A stretch of 43,774 bases of DNA from an uncultured Gammaproteobacteria bacterium (lineage in GTDB: Bacteria > Pseudomonadota > Gammaproteobacteria > Nitrosococcales > Methylophagaceae), in contig CAJXPP010000001.1 in the NCBI GenBank assembly GCA_913058195.1, positions 1 to 43,774 on the forward strand, given 5' to 3'. The notes under the pieces were generated by a model. That model was not told where the DNA came from, made no database searches, and worked only from the letters and a program-made list of their open reading frames with translations. The number at the start of each line of letters is the position of its first letter. Position 1 is the stretch's first letter. Of this stretch, positions 8,970 through 17,928 are shown piece after piece. The position numbers and the translations under genes are program-made.

Positions 8970-10319
8970 ATGAAAAAAGTCGCCCACGCTTATATTCGAC
9001 CTACTCATACTCTAAATTTATTATCGCAAGAAGAAATTTATAAACTTAGCAATCCAAGTGATGCTCAGTATAATTTGTTCAGAGAGTGTGCGCTTGCTGT
9101 GCTTAATACTGATAACCTTCAGGACGATGCTGAAGAATTACTCAATGACTATGCTGACTTTGATATCAAACTTACCCCTCAATCCCGTGGCGTGGCATTA
9201 GAGGTATTTAATGCACCGGCACAATCCTTTGTTGATGGTGAAATAATCACCGGTATTCAAGAGCACCTTTCGTCTGTATTACGCGATATTGTCTATACCG
9301 ACTTCAAAGTTCTGACCGAAGCTGATAATGTCAGTATCACGGACAAAGTGTTTCATATTTTACGCAATGCAAATGCCATTAAGCCTAACCAATCACCTAA
9401 TATAGTGGTCTGTTGGGGCGGCCATTCAATTCCCCGCGAAGAATATGATTATGCAAAACACGTTGGCTACGAACTTGGCTTGCGTGGTCTGGATATTATT
9501 ACCGGCTGCGGAATTGGTGCTATGAAAGGCCCAATGAAAGGGGCCGCTGTAGGTCATGCCAAACAACATATTAGCAATGGGCGTTATATCGGCATTAGTG
9601 AACCAGGTATCATTGCTTCTGAATCACCTAATGCGATTGTTAACGAATTAATCATCATGCCCGACATCGAAAAGCGACTCGAAGCATTTGTTCGCCTAGG
9701 CCATTGTTTTATCGTATTTCCAGGCGGGGTCGGCACTGTTGAAGAAATTCTATACTTACTCAGTATTTTGTTACACCCCAATAACCAAACTGGGATTCCA
9801 CTAATTTTTGCTGGTTCAGAAAGTTGTCGAGAGTACTTTACGACTTTAGATAAATTTTTACGTTTTTGTCTCGGTGACGATATAAGTAAACTATATCAAA
9901 TCATTATTGCTGAACCCGATAAGGTAGGTAGCTTAGATAAACAAGCTGTCGAGAAAATTCACGACCAACGACGAAATAATAGTGAAGCCTATTACTTTAA
10001 TTGGCAGCTAAACATTGCGGAAGAATTACAACAGCCCTTTGAACCTACTCATGACAATATGGCTAAGCTACGGCTTGATCCCTCATTACCAAAACATGAG
10101 CTAGCAAGCCAGTTACGAGCAGCTTTCTCAGGCATCGTTGCCGGCAACGTTAAATCAGTTGGCATTCGCGAAGTTGCCCAATATGGTCCCTACCAAATTC
10201 ATGGCACGCCAGAATTAATGAATGCCATAGATGAGATTTTACGCACATTTGTAACACAAAAAAGAATGAAACTGGGACAATCTGAGCAAGATTATCAACC
10301 TTGCTACCAAATAGTGTGA
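8970..10319 (+). CDS. ppnN: pyrimidine/purine nucleotide 5'-monophosphate nucleosidase (LOG family)
   Basis: PpnN (formerly YgdH) cleaves nucleoside monophosphates to base and ribose 5-phosphate; in E. coli it is activated by (p)ppGpp. The 449 residues align along the whole length of E. coli PpnN (454): an N-terminal domain, the Rossmann-like LOG core with VVCWGGHSI and GCGIGAMKGPMKGAAVGHA, the hallmark PGGVGTVEE at 251-259, and a C-terminal domain with FSGIVAGNVKSVGIRE. A GGAG lies 7 nt before the ATG. The gene sits alone between the ssb terminator and a convergent operon. The long flanking domains separate it from the shorter cytokinin-activating LOG proteins. Confidence 0.95.
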   Translation: MKKVAHAYIRPTHTLNLLSQEEIYKLSNPSDAQYNLFRECALAVLNTDNLQDDAEELLNDYADFDIKLTPQSRGVALEVFNAPAQSFVDGEIITGIQEHLSSVLRDIVYTDFKVLTEADNVSITDKVFHILRNANAIKPNQSPNIVVCWGGHSIPREEYDYAKHVGYELGLRGLDIITGCGIGAMKGPMKGAAVGHAKQHISNGRYIGISEPGIIASESPNAIVNELIIMPDIEKRLEAFVRLGHCFIVFPGGVGTVEEILYLLSILLHPNNQTGIPLIFAGSESCREYFTTLDKFLRFCLGDDISKLYQIIIAEPDKVGSLDKQAVEKIHDQRRNNSEAYYFNWQLNIAEELQQPFEPTHDNMAKLRLDPSLPKHELASQLRAAFSGIVAGNVKSVGIREVAQYGPYQIHGTPELMNAIDEILRTFVTQKRMKLGQSEQDYQPCYQIV

Positions 10320-10343
10320 AGGACCTTTTTTACATCTCTAATG

Positions 10344-10934
10344 CTAATTAAGCAGTTCAAAACTCGTCACATAAACAAGCTCACATGCATGGGCGCCGGT
10401 ATCTTCGCGAGTTAATGAACTTTGCCAGTGCCAGCCATCTTTTGCGTCAACACGTACTAAGGAGCCTGTTATACGAATTATCTGACCTTGTTTAACTTGG
10501 TCAATCATATCTTCTATTAAGCCATTTGCAGGGATAAGGTGCATATTTGCACTTTGAGTTTCAATCTCTCGTCTCGGGATTGGGAAAGCATCAGTTCGCC
10601 AACGATACCACCGACCCGACTGAGATATCTCTATATTATCTAATACGCTTTCATCTGACATTTTCTGCCAACCCAAGGCTAAATCAATCGATGATAAGTC
10701 AGACTCTCGACCTAGTGAATACGTCTCTTTCGATAAGACTTTGGCTTTAATATCAAAACTTGCTAATGGCGTAATTAGATAATTATCGATCACTATTTTA
10801 GTAGTATTCAGCACCTTTTCTTGTCTTGGCAGATCTGCAACCATTACCCCCGGCCCGAGCATTACGGTCTGTTCCGGCCCAAAATACTTCCAGCCTATAA
10901 AGGTGGCAACGGCAATGAATACTAATTTTCTCAT
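10344..10934 (-). CDS. conserved hypothetical protein, single membrane anchor
   Basis: I do not recognise a named function. The 196-residue product begins with a short hydrophobic segment (about 3-17, RKLVFIAVATFIGWKYF), likely a membrane anchor or uncleaved signal. The rest is soluble, with no Cys pairs or catalytic signature I can name. It contains the ordered motifs FDIKAKVLSKETYSLGRE, LALGWQKMSD, GRWYRWRTDAFPIPRREIE and SANMHLIPAN. The last two look like a strongly constrained core of the kind seen in conserved unknowns, but I cannot search for homologues. The start overlaps the ampG stop by 4 nt, so it is the last gene of xthA-ampG-unknown. A link to cell envelope or peptidoglycan recycling is only contextual. 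Confidence 0.82.
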   Translation of the reverse strand: MRKLVFIAVATFIGWKYFGPEQTVMLGPGVMVADLPRQEKVLNTTKIVIDNYLITPLASFDIKAKVLSKETYSLGRESDLSSIDLALGWQKMSDESVLDNIEISQSGRWYRWRTDAFPIPRREIETQSANMHLIPANGLIEDMIDQVKQGQIIRITGSLVRVDAKDGWHWQSSLTREDTGAHACELVYVTSFELLN

Positions 10935-12487
10935 TTCATCAGAACGTCATTTAGTTTAAATCGTTTGCCTGCCCAAATAATTAAAAACAATACTGGAACG
11001 CCCATCAAAGCTGTTATTAAAAAGAAACTTTGGTAGCCCATAACTTCAACCATTGTGCCTGAATAACCACCTAACACTTTTGGTAACAAGGTCATCAATG
11101 AACTGAAAATAGCATATTGCACTGCCGTAAATGACACATTGGTTAAGCTTGATAAGAAGGCAATAAAAGCTGCACTTGCCAAGCCCGCCGATAAATTATC
11201 TGCTGAAATAACAATATATAGTAAGGTCATATCATGACCAGATTGAGCAAGCATCATAAATAATAAATTGGTTAGTGCTGATAATAATGCACCCAAAAAT
11301 AAGATCCGCATGACGCCAAAACGTACCGCTAATATGCCACCTACAAAACCACCTACAATGGTCATAAGAAGACCGAAGCTTTTTACCACGTTGGCTATCT
11401 CAGGCTTTGTGAAACCTAAATCTTGATAAAATACATTTGAAATCACACCAAGCACAATATCTGAAATCCGATACAAACCAATTAAAGCGAGTAATAACCA
11501 AGCTAATGACCAACCATAACGCTGAAAAAAATCTTTCACGGGCGCAATATATGCTTGTTCAACAACGTCTTTTTTGACTACGCCAGCCGTAATGGCAACT
11601 TTAGCGATAAGACTCGCGACAAATAATGCCAGTAATAAACGTAAAAATTCAGTGATAAACCCAGCTAAATGTGAATTTATAAGTAGTGGTTGCAATGCTT
11701 CTTTCAATATCAGCGCCAACGGCGAACTGTAACTGTATGTGAGAATAAACCCTGTCACAGCTATGATGAATAAGACTAAAAAGCCCAGATAATCATGTCC
11801 TTGTAATAGGTTTTCATTATTTTTTTGTTCTGGCTCATTAATAATAAGTGTCGTTATGAGGCCAATTGACATCATCATCGCCATTACCAAATAACTCCAC
11901 TTCCATGCAGAGTAACTGTATTCATCCATCGTTGAACCGAGGTAGCTAGCTATATATAAAGCACCTGCCCCCGCTATCAACATTCCAATCCGATAACCTG
12001 CAACATAACTTGATGACATCAATGCTTGTAAATCAGACTCTGCTGACTCAATTCGATAAGCATCTAATACTATATCTTGTGTTGCAGATGAAAAACCGAG
12101 CAATACTGCCGCCCATGCCATTGCAGTCAGCGCGTCAGTAGCGGGGTCAATAAATGCCATCAAACTAATAGCAGCGATAATCATGATCTGTGAGAGTAAT
12201 AACCATGCTCGTCGTCGTCCAAAATATTGCGTTAATATAGGTATCGATAATTTATCAATTAATGGTGCCCACACAAATTTGAATGAATAGCCAAGCGCTG
12301 CCCAACTAAAATAGGTTACAGCTGACTTCTCAATGCCAGCTTCTCTTAACCATAGACTCAATGACGAGAAAATAAGTAATAATGGCAATCCTGCCGATAT
12401 GCCAAAAAATAACATTGTAATAACACGAGGGTGTTTAAACGTTCTTAATGTATCTAACCAACTTTGGGCTGGGATGGCTGTTTTCAT
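10931..12487 (-). CDS. ampG: AmpG-family muropeptide permease
   Basis: Inner-membrane major facilitator that imports GlcNAc-anhydroMurNAc peptides released from the cell wall for recycling. Its 518 residues are mostly hydrophobic, with about 12-14 helices. The N-terminus is typical of AmpG: HPRVITMLFFGISAGLPLLL, then FSWAALGYSFKFVWAPLID, the charged motif YFGRRRAWLL, and SSATQDIVLDAYRIE. A long hydrophilic loop with internal helices separates the two halves. The xthA stop and ampG start overlap by one base (TAATG), and the end overlaps the hypothetical gene by 4 nt, so the three genes should be one transcript. Substrate specificity is assigned by family resemblance. Confidence 0.88.
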   Translation of the reverse strand: MKTAIPAQSWLDTLRTFKHPRVITMLFFGISAGLPLLLIFSSLSLWLREAGIEKSAVTYFSWAALGYSFKFVWAPLIDKLSIPILTQYFGRRRAWLLLSQIMIIAAISLMAFIDPATDALTAMAWAAVLLGFSSATQDIVLDAYRIESAESDLQALMSSSYVAGYRIGMLIAGAGALYIASYLGSTMDEYSYSAWKWSYLVMAMMMSIGLITTLIINEPEQKNNENLLQGHDYLGFLVLFIIAVTGFILTYSYSSPLALILKEALQPLLINSHLAGFITEFLRLLLALFVASLIAKVAITAGVVKKDVVEQAYIAPVKDFFQRYGWSLAWLLLALIGLYRISDIVLGVISNVFYQDLGFTKPEIANVVKSFGLLMTIVGGFVGGILAVRFGVMRILFLGALLSALTNLLFMMLAQSGHDMTLLYIVISADNLSAGLASAAFIAFLSSLTNVSFTAVQYAIFSSLMTLLPKVLGGYSGTMVEVMGYQSFFLITALMGVPVLFLIIWAGKRFKLNDVLMK

Positions 12488-13266
12488 TACGGTGCTATTT
12501 GGTAATCGTAATCGATTATTAATGGCGCATGATCTGAGAAGCTTTGCTCACGATAGATTTCAGTTGCTTGCACTTTACCTTTTAAACTTGGTGATAAGAT
12601 ATGGTAATCAATGCGCCAACCGACATTGTTAGCTCTTGCCTGTCCACGGTTAGACCACCAAGTATATTGATGTTCTTGTTGCGGCAACTCACGAAAGGCA
12701 TCAATAAAACCGATGTCGTCAAATAAGGTATCAAGCCAAGCGCGCTCTTCAGGTAAAAAACCTGAATTCTTCAAATTGCCTTTCCAGTTACGGAGATCTT
12801 CATTTTTATGAGCAATATTCCAATCGCCAGTCACAATATAGTCTCGACCTGAGGCTTTCATATGTTCCATTTTCGCCATCATATGATCCATGCATCGGTA
12901 TTTGAGCAACTGGCGTTCTTCTTTAGATGATCCTGATGGCATATAGAGAGAAATAACACTTAAATTACCAAACTGCGCTTCGATATAACGGCCTTCGCTA
13001 TCAAATTCCTCATTACCCATACCGATAATGACTTCATCAGGTTTTTGACGGCAATATAAGGCAACACCACTATAGCCCTTCTTTTGCGCATCATGGTAGA
13101 AACAAGAATAACCTTGAGGGTGATAAAGCTCGTCACTTAACTGATCAATTTGCGCTTTTGTTTCTTGAACACAAACTACATCTGCCTGTATTGCTTTTAG
13201 CCAATCAAAAAAACCTTTTCGTCCTGCCGCACGAATGCCATTTACATTCGCTGTAATAATTTTCAT
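12487..13266 (-). CDS. xthA: exodeoxyribonuclease III
   Basis: Mg-dependent AP endonuclease and 3'-5' exonuclease of base-excision repair. I chose the ATG at 13266, giving MKIITANVNGIRA, the normal family N-terminus and 259 residues; the frame is open for 9 more codons to an ATG at 13293. Active-site segments are present: NVNGIRAA (Asn), VCVQETKA (catalytic Glu), the Tyr of SLYMPSG, VTGDWNIAH (Asp and Asn), and the terminal SDHAPLI (Asp-His). These distinguish it from the inactive paralogue Crc of Pseudomonas, which lacks such residues. It heads the xthA-ampG-hypothetical operon. Confidence 0.94.
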   Translation of the reverse strand: MKIITANVNGIRAAGRKGFFDWLKAIQADVVCVQETKAQIDQLSDELYHPQGYSCFYHDAQKKGYSGVALYCRQKPDEVIIGMGNEEFDSEGRYIEAQFGNLSVISLYMPSGSSKEERQLLKYRCMDHMMAKMEHMKASGRDYIVTGDWNIAHKNEDLRNWKGNLKNSGFLPEERAWLDTLFDDIGFIDAFRELPQQEHQYTWWSNRGQARANNVGWRIDYHILSPSLKGKVQATEIYREQSFSDHAPLIIDYDYQIAP

Positions 13267-13319
13267 ATCTGTATCCATTATTTTCAATTGCAAACATCAT
13301 ACCACTGTATTAATAATGC

Positions 13320-13347
13320 TTCGCCCGGCAGTAAAATAATGTATAAT
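13320..13347 (+). promoter_or_regulatory. candidate rpsT promoter
   Basis: A good -10 box TATAAT lies at 13342-13347, with only a weak -35 (TTCGCC at 13320-13325) 16 nt upstream. The start would give a leader of about 135 nt before rpsT, compatible with the long autoregulated rpsT leader known in E. coli. The assignment rests mainly on the -10. Confidence 0.35.
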
Positions 13348-13489
13348 TCCCAGCAACTTAGAGTTAACACTCCCCTGAAGCAAGTAATTATTTAATAATT
13401 GCTCCAACTATTTCTTTACAATTGAAATAAAGATCGGGATAATGCTCTGTTCATTATATACATATAGCTAAAATTTTCGGAGAAGTACT

Positions 13490-13750
13490 TTGGCAAACTC
13501 AGCACAAGCAAAAAAACGCGCTCGTCAAGCGGAAGATAGCCGCCAACGTAACGCTAGTCAGCGTTCAGCAATGCGTACAACAGTTAAAAAATTGCATACA
13601 GCAATCGCTGAGGGTGACAAAGAGCAAGCAACTTCTGCTTTTCAAGCCGTAGTTCCAGTTTTAGATAAAATGGCTCGTAAAGGCATTATTGCTAAGAACG
13701 CTGCAGCACGTAGCAAAAGTCGCTTCAACGCAACTGTTCGCGCAATGTAA
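13490..13750 (+). CDS. rpsT: 30S ribosomal protein S20
   Basis: Primary 16S rRNA-binding protein of the small subunit. It has 86 residues, is strongly basic, and shows the typical ANSAQAKKRARQ start, RTTVKKLHTAI in the middle and KGIIAKNAAARSKSRF near the end. The start codon is TTG, preceded by GGAG at 13479-13482. E. coli rpsT also starts with UUG, and this weak start is part of S20 autoregulation there, so it is likely a conserved control feature rather than an error. It is a single-gene transcript closed by the terminator at 13771-13798. Confidence 0.97.
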   Translation: MANSAQAKKRARQAEDSRQRNASQRSAMRTTVKKLHTAIAEGDKEQATSAFQAVVPVLDKMARKGIIAKNAAARSKSRFNATVRAM

Positions 13751-13770
13751 TTCGAGCGTTAATCGCTTAT

Positions 13771-13798
13771 AAAAAACCGACTTAATGTCGGTTTTTTT
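13771..13798 (+). terminator. rho-independent terminator after rpsT
   Basis: The arms AAAAACCGAC and GTCGGTTTTT pair across a 5-nt loop (TTAAT) and end in a run of seven or more T. It lies 20 nt after the rpsT stop. The A run on the other arm means it could also act on the minus strand for the end of proB. Confidence 0.93.
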
Positions 13799-13827
13799 AT
13801 GTCTGTAATAAATAGAACGTGTAAAAA

Positions 13828-14958
13828 TTAACTCGTTATAATTAAGTTGTCACGATGAATTAGCTCTGGCTCATCAACATAACCCAGCAACACTTCAATC
13901 TCTGTACTGGAATGCCCCATTAAACGACCTACTTCTTCAAAATTATAGTTAACTAAGCCCCGAGCTACTTCTTTACCTGAAATATCACAGCAAACAATCA
14001 TTTCACCGCGAGAAAATTGACCTTCGACTTGCTTAACACCGACATGAAGTACACTACGTCCTTGTTGTCGAATAACACTAACCGCACCATCATCTAAGAT
14101 AACGCGACCTTTTACTTGATGCGTTAATAGCCATTGCTGACGTGCAGTAATAGGCTCATCATCAGGCCATAATAAAGTACCCACTCCAGCGCCTGCAGCT
14201 AATTGACGTAAATTATCAGACACCTCACCAGACAAAATAACCGTTACAGCACCTGAGCGAGCAGCTCGGCGGGCAGCCAGTAATTTAGTCGCCATACCAC
14301 CACGGCCTAATGAACCTGTGCCTTCCCCAGCCATATCATCTAATGCCGGATTACTGGCAGCAGAAGCCGCAATCAATCTTGCTTCAGGATTCTGGCGAGG
14401 ATCAGAGTCAAACAAGCCATCTTGATCAGTCAGAATAACCAATACATCAGCTTCTACCAGATTAGCTGTCATTGCCGCTAATGTATCATTATCACCAAAC
14501 CGAATTTCTTCAGTCGCGATTGTGTCATTTTCATTAACAACCGGCAAGACGCCCAATTCTAATAGGGTATGTAGTGCACTTCGTGCATTCAGATAACGGC
14601 CACGATCAGATAAATCCGAATGGGTTAATAAAATCTGTGCAGTATGTATATTGTGCTTTTTACATTCAGTAGCATAAGCCTGAATAAGGCCCATTTGGCC
14701 TACACTTGCCGCAGCTTGAAGCTGATGTAAAGCATGAGGACGTTTTTCCCAGCCTAGCTCTTGCATTCCAGCTGCAACCGAACCAGAGGTAACTAAAACA
14801 ACTTCTTTGCCTTGTTCGCGAAGAAAAGCAATTTCTTTCGTTAACCAGCTAATACGATCGCGATCTAGGCCTTCTCCTACACGAGTAAGTAAGGCGCTAC
14901 CGATCTTAATAACCCATCGTTTAGCATTTACTAGTTGTTCATGTGGCGTCGTTGTCAC
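13828..14958 (-). CDS. proB: glutamate 5-kinase
   Basis: Catalyses the first step of proline synthesis, phosphorylating glutamate with ATP; feedback-inhibited by proline in characterised relatives. The 376 residues comprise an amino-acid kinase domain (about 10-260) with VIKIGSALLT, LVTSGSVAAGM, NENDTI and GTGSLGRGGMATKL, followed by a PUA domain (about 280-370). It starts 3 nt after the obgE stop in the rplU-rpmA-obgE-proB order, which is common in gammaproteobacteria and places proB in a ribosome/GTPase transcription unit. proA is not in the window. Confidence 0.96.
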   Translation of the reverse strand: MTTTPHEQLVNAKRWVIKIGSALLTRVGEGLDRDRISWLTKEIAFLREQGKEVVLVTSGSVAAGMQELGWEKRPHALHQLQAAASVGQMGLIQAYATECKKHNIHTAQILLTHSDLSDRGRYLNARSALHTLLELGVLPVVNENDTIATEEIRFGDNDTLAAMTANLVEADVLVILTDQDGLFDSDPRQNPEARLIAASAASNPALDDMAGEGTGSLGRGGMATKLLAARRAARSGAVTVILSGEVSDNLRQLAAGAGVGTLLWPDDEPITARQQWLLTHQVKGRVILDDGAVSVIRQQGRSVLHVGVKQVEGQFSRGEMIVCCDISGKEVARGLVNYNFEEVGRLMGHSSTEIEVLLGYVDEPELIHRDNLIITS

Positions 14959-14961
14959 ACT

Positions 14962-16038
14962 TTAGCCCTTATCACGTTCCGCTTCTAATGCTGCTTTTTC
15001 CGCATCAATTACAGCTTGCTCTGCTTCATTAAGATCGTCAAGATAATCCATTATTTCAGCACATAATAGATCACAACCTTCGCCAGATTGACCACTTACT
15101 CTAAATACTTTTCCTTGCCAGTTCAGTTCATCTATTACATCTTGGCATAATTCTTCACGAATATCTTCTGGCACTAAGTCCATTTTATTCAGTACTAGCC
15201 ACTGATCTTGACTACCAAGCGCATCACTATAATGTTCTAACTCTCGATTAATAGTTCTGACACTTTCCACAGGGTCTTGTTTGGCATCTGCAGGCGCCAT
15301 ATCAACCATATGTAATAGTAAACGAGTACGCGTTAAATGCTTTAAGAACTGAATACCTAAACCAGCGCCTTCAGCCGCGCCTTCAACTAAACCAGGCACA
15401 TCGGCAATAACAAAACTGCGTACATCCCTCATCGTTACTACACCTAAATTAGGGTAGAGAGTAGTAAAAGGATAATCAGCTACTTTAGGTTGTGCTGCAG
15501 ATACTTGACTAATAAAGGTCGATTTACCAGCATTAGGTAAGCCTAACAAACCAATATCAGCAAGTAATTTCATTTCTAAACGCAAATGACGTTGCTCGCC
15601 AGGCGTACCTTCTGATGTTTGACGAGGCGCTCTGTTAGTGCTTGATTTATAACGTGCGTTGCCTAAACCATGCCAGCCAGCTTTGGCAACGAGTAAGGTG
15701 TCACCATCATTAAGGAGATCACCAATTAATTCTTCTGTGTCATTATCCCAAGCTTCGGTTCCAATAGGCACTTTAACGTAAAGATCTTCACCTTTCGCAC
15801 CACTGCACAATTTACCGCGACCATGACCACCACCTTCTGCTCTGTATGCTCGCTTATAACGGAAGTCGATTAAGGTATTAACTTGCTTATCTGCAATTAA
15901 ATACAGATCGCCACCATCGCCACCATCGCCACCATCAGGACCACCGAAAGGAATATATTTTTCACGGCGAAAACTCAAACAGCCATTACCACCGCCGCCT
16001 GCGCTTACCGTTATTACTGCTTCATCTACAAATTTCAT
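14962..16038 (-). CDS. obgE: Obg-family GTPase
   Basis: Ribosome-associated GTPase (ObgE/CgtA) acting in 50S maturation and stress signalling. I chose the ATG at 16038 (MKFVDEAVITV), giving 358 residues; the frame is open 9 codons further, but the chosen start has an AGG 9 nt upstream and matches the family N-terminus. The Gly-rich Obg fold (1-158) contains GGGGNGCLSFRREKYIPFGG and GGDGGDGGD. The G domain contains GLPNAGKSTF (P loop), DVPGLVEGA and NKMDL. The C-terminal tail is acidic and Ala/Glu-rich. It is separated from rpmA by a terminator, so it either depends on readthrough or has its own promoter. Confidence 0.97.
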   Translation of the reverse strand: MKFVDEAVITVSAGGGGNGCLSFRREKYIPFGGPDGGDGGDGGDLYLIADKQVNTLIDFRYKRAYRAEGGGHGRGKLCSGAKGEDLYVKVPIGTEAWDNDTEELIGDLLNDGDTLLVAKAGWHGLGNARYKSSTNRAPRQTSEGTPGEQRHLRLEMKLLADIGLLGLPNAGKSTFISQVSAAQPKVADYPFTTLYPNLGVVTMRDVRSFVIADVPGLVEGAAEGAGLGIQFLKHLTRTRLLLHMVDMAPADAKQDPVESVRTINRELEHYSDALGSQDQWLVLNKMDLVPEDIREELCQDVIDELNWQGKVFRVSGQSGEGCDLLCAEIMDYLDDLNEAEQAVIDAEKAALEAERDKG

Positions 16039-16083
16039 CTTTTTAACCTGTAATCTGAGCATCAATCATAAACGAATGCCCAG

Positions 16084-16116
16084 AAACAAAAAAGCCCCGC
16101 ATCAGCGAGGCTTTTT
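16084..16116 (-). terminator. terminator between rpmA and obgE
   Basis: Read on the minus strand, AAAAAGCCTCGC pairs with GCGGGGCTTTTT (one G-T wobble) around a 4-nt loop and is followed by a T-rich stretch. It lies about 35 nt after the rpmA stop and probably limits readthrough from the ribosomal protein genes into obgE-proB. Confidence 0.88.
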
Positions 16117-16151
16117 AGCTGCGTCGCCCCATAACGGGCCAACAGCGCTAT

Positions 16152-16409
16152 TTAGTCAGCAACAACGCTGATATATGTACGGTTTTTTGGACCTTTAGTC
16201 TCAAACAAAACCTTACCCGCTGCTTTTGCAAATAATGTATGATCTTTACCAAGACCAACATTTTGACCAGCGTGAACACGTGTACCACGTTGACGAATAA
16301 GGATATTACCGCCTAATACTGCTTCACCACCATAACGTTTAACACCAAGACGTTTCGACTCCGAATCACGTCCGTTTCTAGTACTACCACCAGCTTTCTT
16401 ATGAGCCAT
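16152..16409 (-). CDS. rpmA: 50S ribosomal protein L27
   Basis: Large-subunit protein whose N-terminal tail reaches the peptidyl-transferase centre. The 85 residues show the standard AHKKAGGSTRNGRDSESKRL start, the GGNILIRQRGT core and HTLFAKAAGKVLFE. The start is the plain AHKKAG form without the cleavable extension found in Firmicutes. It lies 28 nt downstream of rplU, its usual partner, and is followed by the terminator at 16084-16116. Confidence 0.98.
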   Translation of the reverse strand: MAHKKAGGSTRNGRDSESKRLGVKRYGGEAVLGGNILIRQRGTRVHAGQNVGLGKDHTLFAKAAGKVLFETKGPKNRTYISVVAD

Positions 16410-16437
16410 TTCTAAATCCTCTTGCTATTCGGAAATC

Positions 16438-16749
16438 TTAAGCACTGATCGCAGTGATTTGGATTTCTGTGTAAGACTGACGGTGACCCGCTTGTCTACG
16501 TGAGTGTTTACGACGACGGAACTTAACGATTTTAACTTTATCGCCACGGCCGTTTTCTGTAACTGTTGCAGTTACTTTTGCGCCATCAAGGTAAGGAGCA
16601 CCGATTTTAACATCGTCGCCTTCACCAACTAATAGAACTTTATCTAGTTCAACCGATTCACCAGCTTCAGCAAACAACTTCTCTACACGAAGTGTTTCGC
16701 CTTCTATAACTCGGTATTGTTTACCGCCAGTCGCGACAATAGCGTACAT
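16438..16749 (-). CDS. rplU: 50S ribosomal protein L21
   Basis: Binds 23S rRNA in the large subunit. I chose the ATG at 16749 (MYAIVATGGKQYRV), giving 103 residues, the family length. The frame stays open 30 codons upstream, but the extension would overlap the promoter, and GGAG lies 8 nt before the chosen start. The conserved C-terminus KFRRRKHSRRQAGHRQ is present. It heads rplU-rpmA(-obgE-proB) and diverges from ispB, a classic gammaproteobacterial arrangement. Confidence 0.98.
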   Translation of the reverse strand: MYAIVATGGKQYRVIEGETLRVEKLFAEAGESVELDKVLLVGEGDDVKIGAPYLDGAKVTATVTENGRGDKVKIVKFRRRKHSRRQAGHRQSYTEIQITAISA

Positions 16750-16810
16750 CGCTGTCTCCAATAATAATATGTTAAGTGTATTGGTGGGCGAACCCATCAA
16801 AAGACCGGCA

Positions 16811-16839
16811 ATTCTATCCTCTTTTGCTAAAGAGATCAA
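16811..16839 (-). promoter_or_regulatory. sigma-70 promoter of rplU
   Basis: On the minus strand TTGATC (16839-16834), a 17-nt spacer and TAGAAT (16816-16811) form a good -35/-10 pair, giving a leader of about 55 nt before the rplU ATG. The spacer contains a small dyad (CTCTTT/AAAGAG). No experimental start site is known here. Confidence 0.7.
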
Positions 16840-16936
16840 ATATCTTCTTGAAGATTAGTGAAATAGTTGCGATTCCTTGCTCTGCATGAGAAAGTACGCT
16901 TTTTTAATACGTACATTATAGGCGGATTTAAACCCC

Positions 16937-17905
16937 GTGGATATTCAATCCATTTATACTCTCATAGAAGATGACATGTCGGCTGTTGACGCGATGATTC
17001 AATCACGCCTTCAATCAGATGTTGTCTTAATCAATCAACTCGGTCATTACATTATTAATAGCGGCGGTAAACGCTTGCGGCCTGCACTGGCTATATTATG
17101 CGCTCGCGCTTGTGGCTATAAACAAGCACAACATATTAATCTTGCAACAATCATTGAGTTTATTCATACCGCTACTTTATTGCATGATGACGTAGTGGAT
17201 AATTCTGATATGCGTCGCGGCCGCGAAACAGCTAATAATTTGTGGGGCAATGAAGCCAGTGTTTTAGTGGGTGACTTCTTATATACCCGTTCATTTGAAA
17301 TGATGGTTGAAATGGAATCAATGCGCTTAATGCAGATCCTTTCTCACACCACCAATGTTATTGCTGAAGGTGAAGTGTTGCAGTTACTAAATTGTAATGA
17401 TGCTGATACCACTGAACAAAGCTATCTTGAAGTTATTCATCATAAAACAGCAAAACTTTTTGAAGCTGCGGGTCAATTGGGCGCAGTCATTTCACAAAGT
17501 AGTCCAGAAGTAGAGCTTGCCATCTCCAAATACGCCATGCATTTAGGTAGCGCATTCCAACTCGTCGACGATTTATTAGACTACAGTGAATCCAGCGAGA
17601 CTATCGGAAAAAACATTGGTGATGATCTTGCGGAAGGTAAGCCAACTTTGCCATTAATCTATGCAATGAAACACGGCTCCGTAGAAGAATCACAACTTAT
17701 TCGCGAAGCGATTGAACAAGGCCAACGTGATAAAATTGATGACATTATTACCATCATCAATAAAACGGGTGCAATTGACTACACTGCTCAAGCAGCTCGC
17801 AAAGAAGTTGAGCATGCTAAACAAAGCTTAAATATCATTGATGAGTCAAAATATAAAACAGCTCTTATTAGCTTAGCTGACTTCTCCATAAATCGTACTT
17901 ATTGA
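16937..17905 (+). CDS. ispB: octaprenyl diphosphate synthase
   Basis: Trans-prenyltransferase that extends farnesyl diphosphate to the long side chain of ubiquinone. Its 322 residues follow E. coli IspB throughout. The first Asp-rich motif is DDVVD at 84-88 and the second is DDLLD at 211-215, with GGKRLRPAL at 43-51 and GKNIGDDLAEGKPTLPL near the second motif. The start codon is GTG; no convincing Shine-Dalgarno is seen before it. It diverges from rplU and starts a plus-strand run with the ferredoxin and hpnD-hpnE, which use the same prenyl diphosphate pool. Chain length is assigned from family resemblance. Confidence 0.95.
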   Translation: MDIQSIYTLIEDDMSAVDAMIQSRLQSDVVLINQLGHYIINSGGKRLRPALAILCARACGYKQAQHINLATIIEFIHTATLLHDDVVDNSDMRRGRETANNLWGNEASVLVGDFLYTRSFEMMVEMESMRLMQILSHTTNVIAEGEVLQLLNCNDADTTEQSYLEVIHHKTAKLFEAAGQLGAVISQSSPEVELAISKYAMHLGSAFQLVDDLLDYSESSETIGKNIGDDLAEGKPTLPLIYAMKHGSVEESQLIREAIEQGQRDKIDDIITIINKTGAIDYTAQAARKEVEHAKQSLNIIDESKYKTALISLADFSINRTY

Positions 17906-17928
17906 TAACATAACTTACTCTAAAACTG

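Noticed and set aside
16750..16839. Longer L21 N-terminus (30 extra residues)
   Set aside because: The extension covers the -35/-10 promoter and the standard L21 start MYAIVATGGKQ has a good ribosome-binding site.
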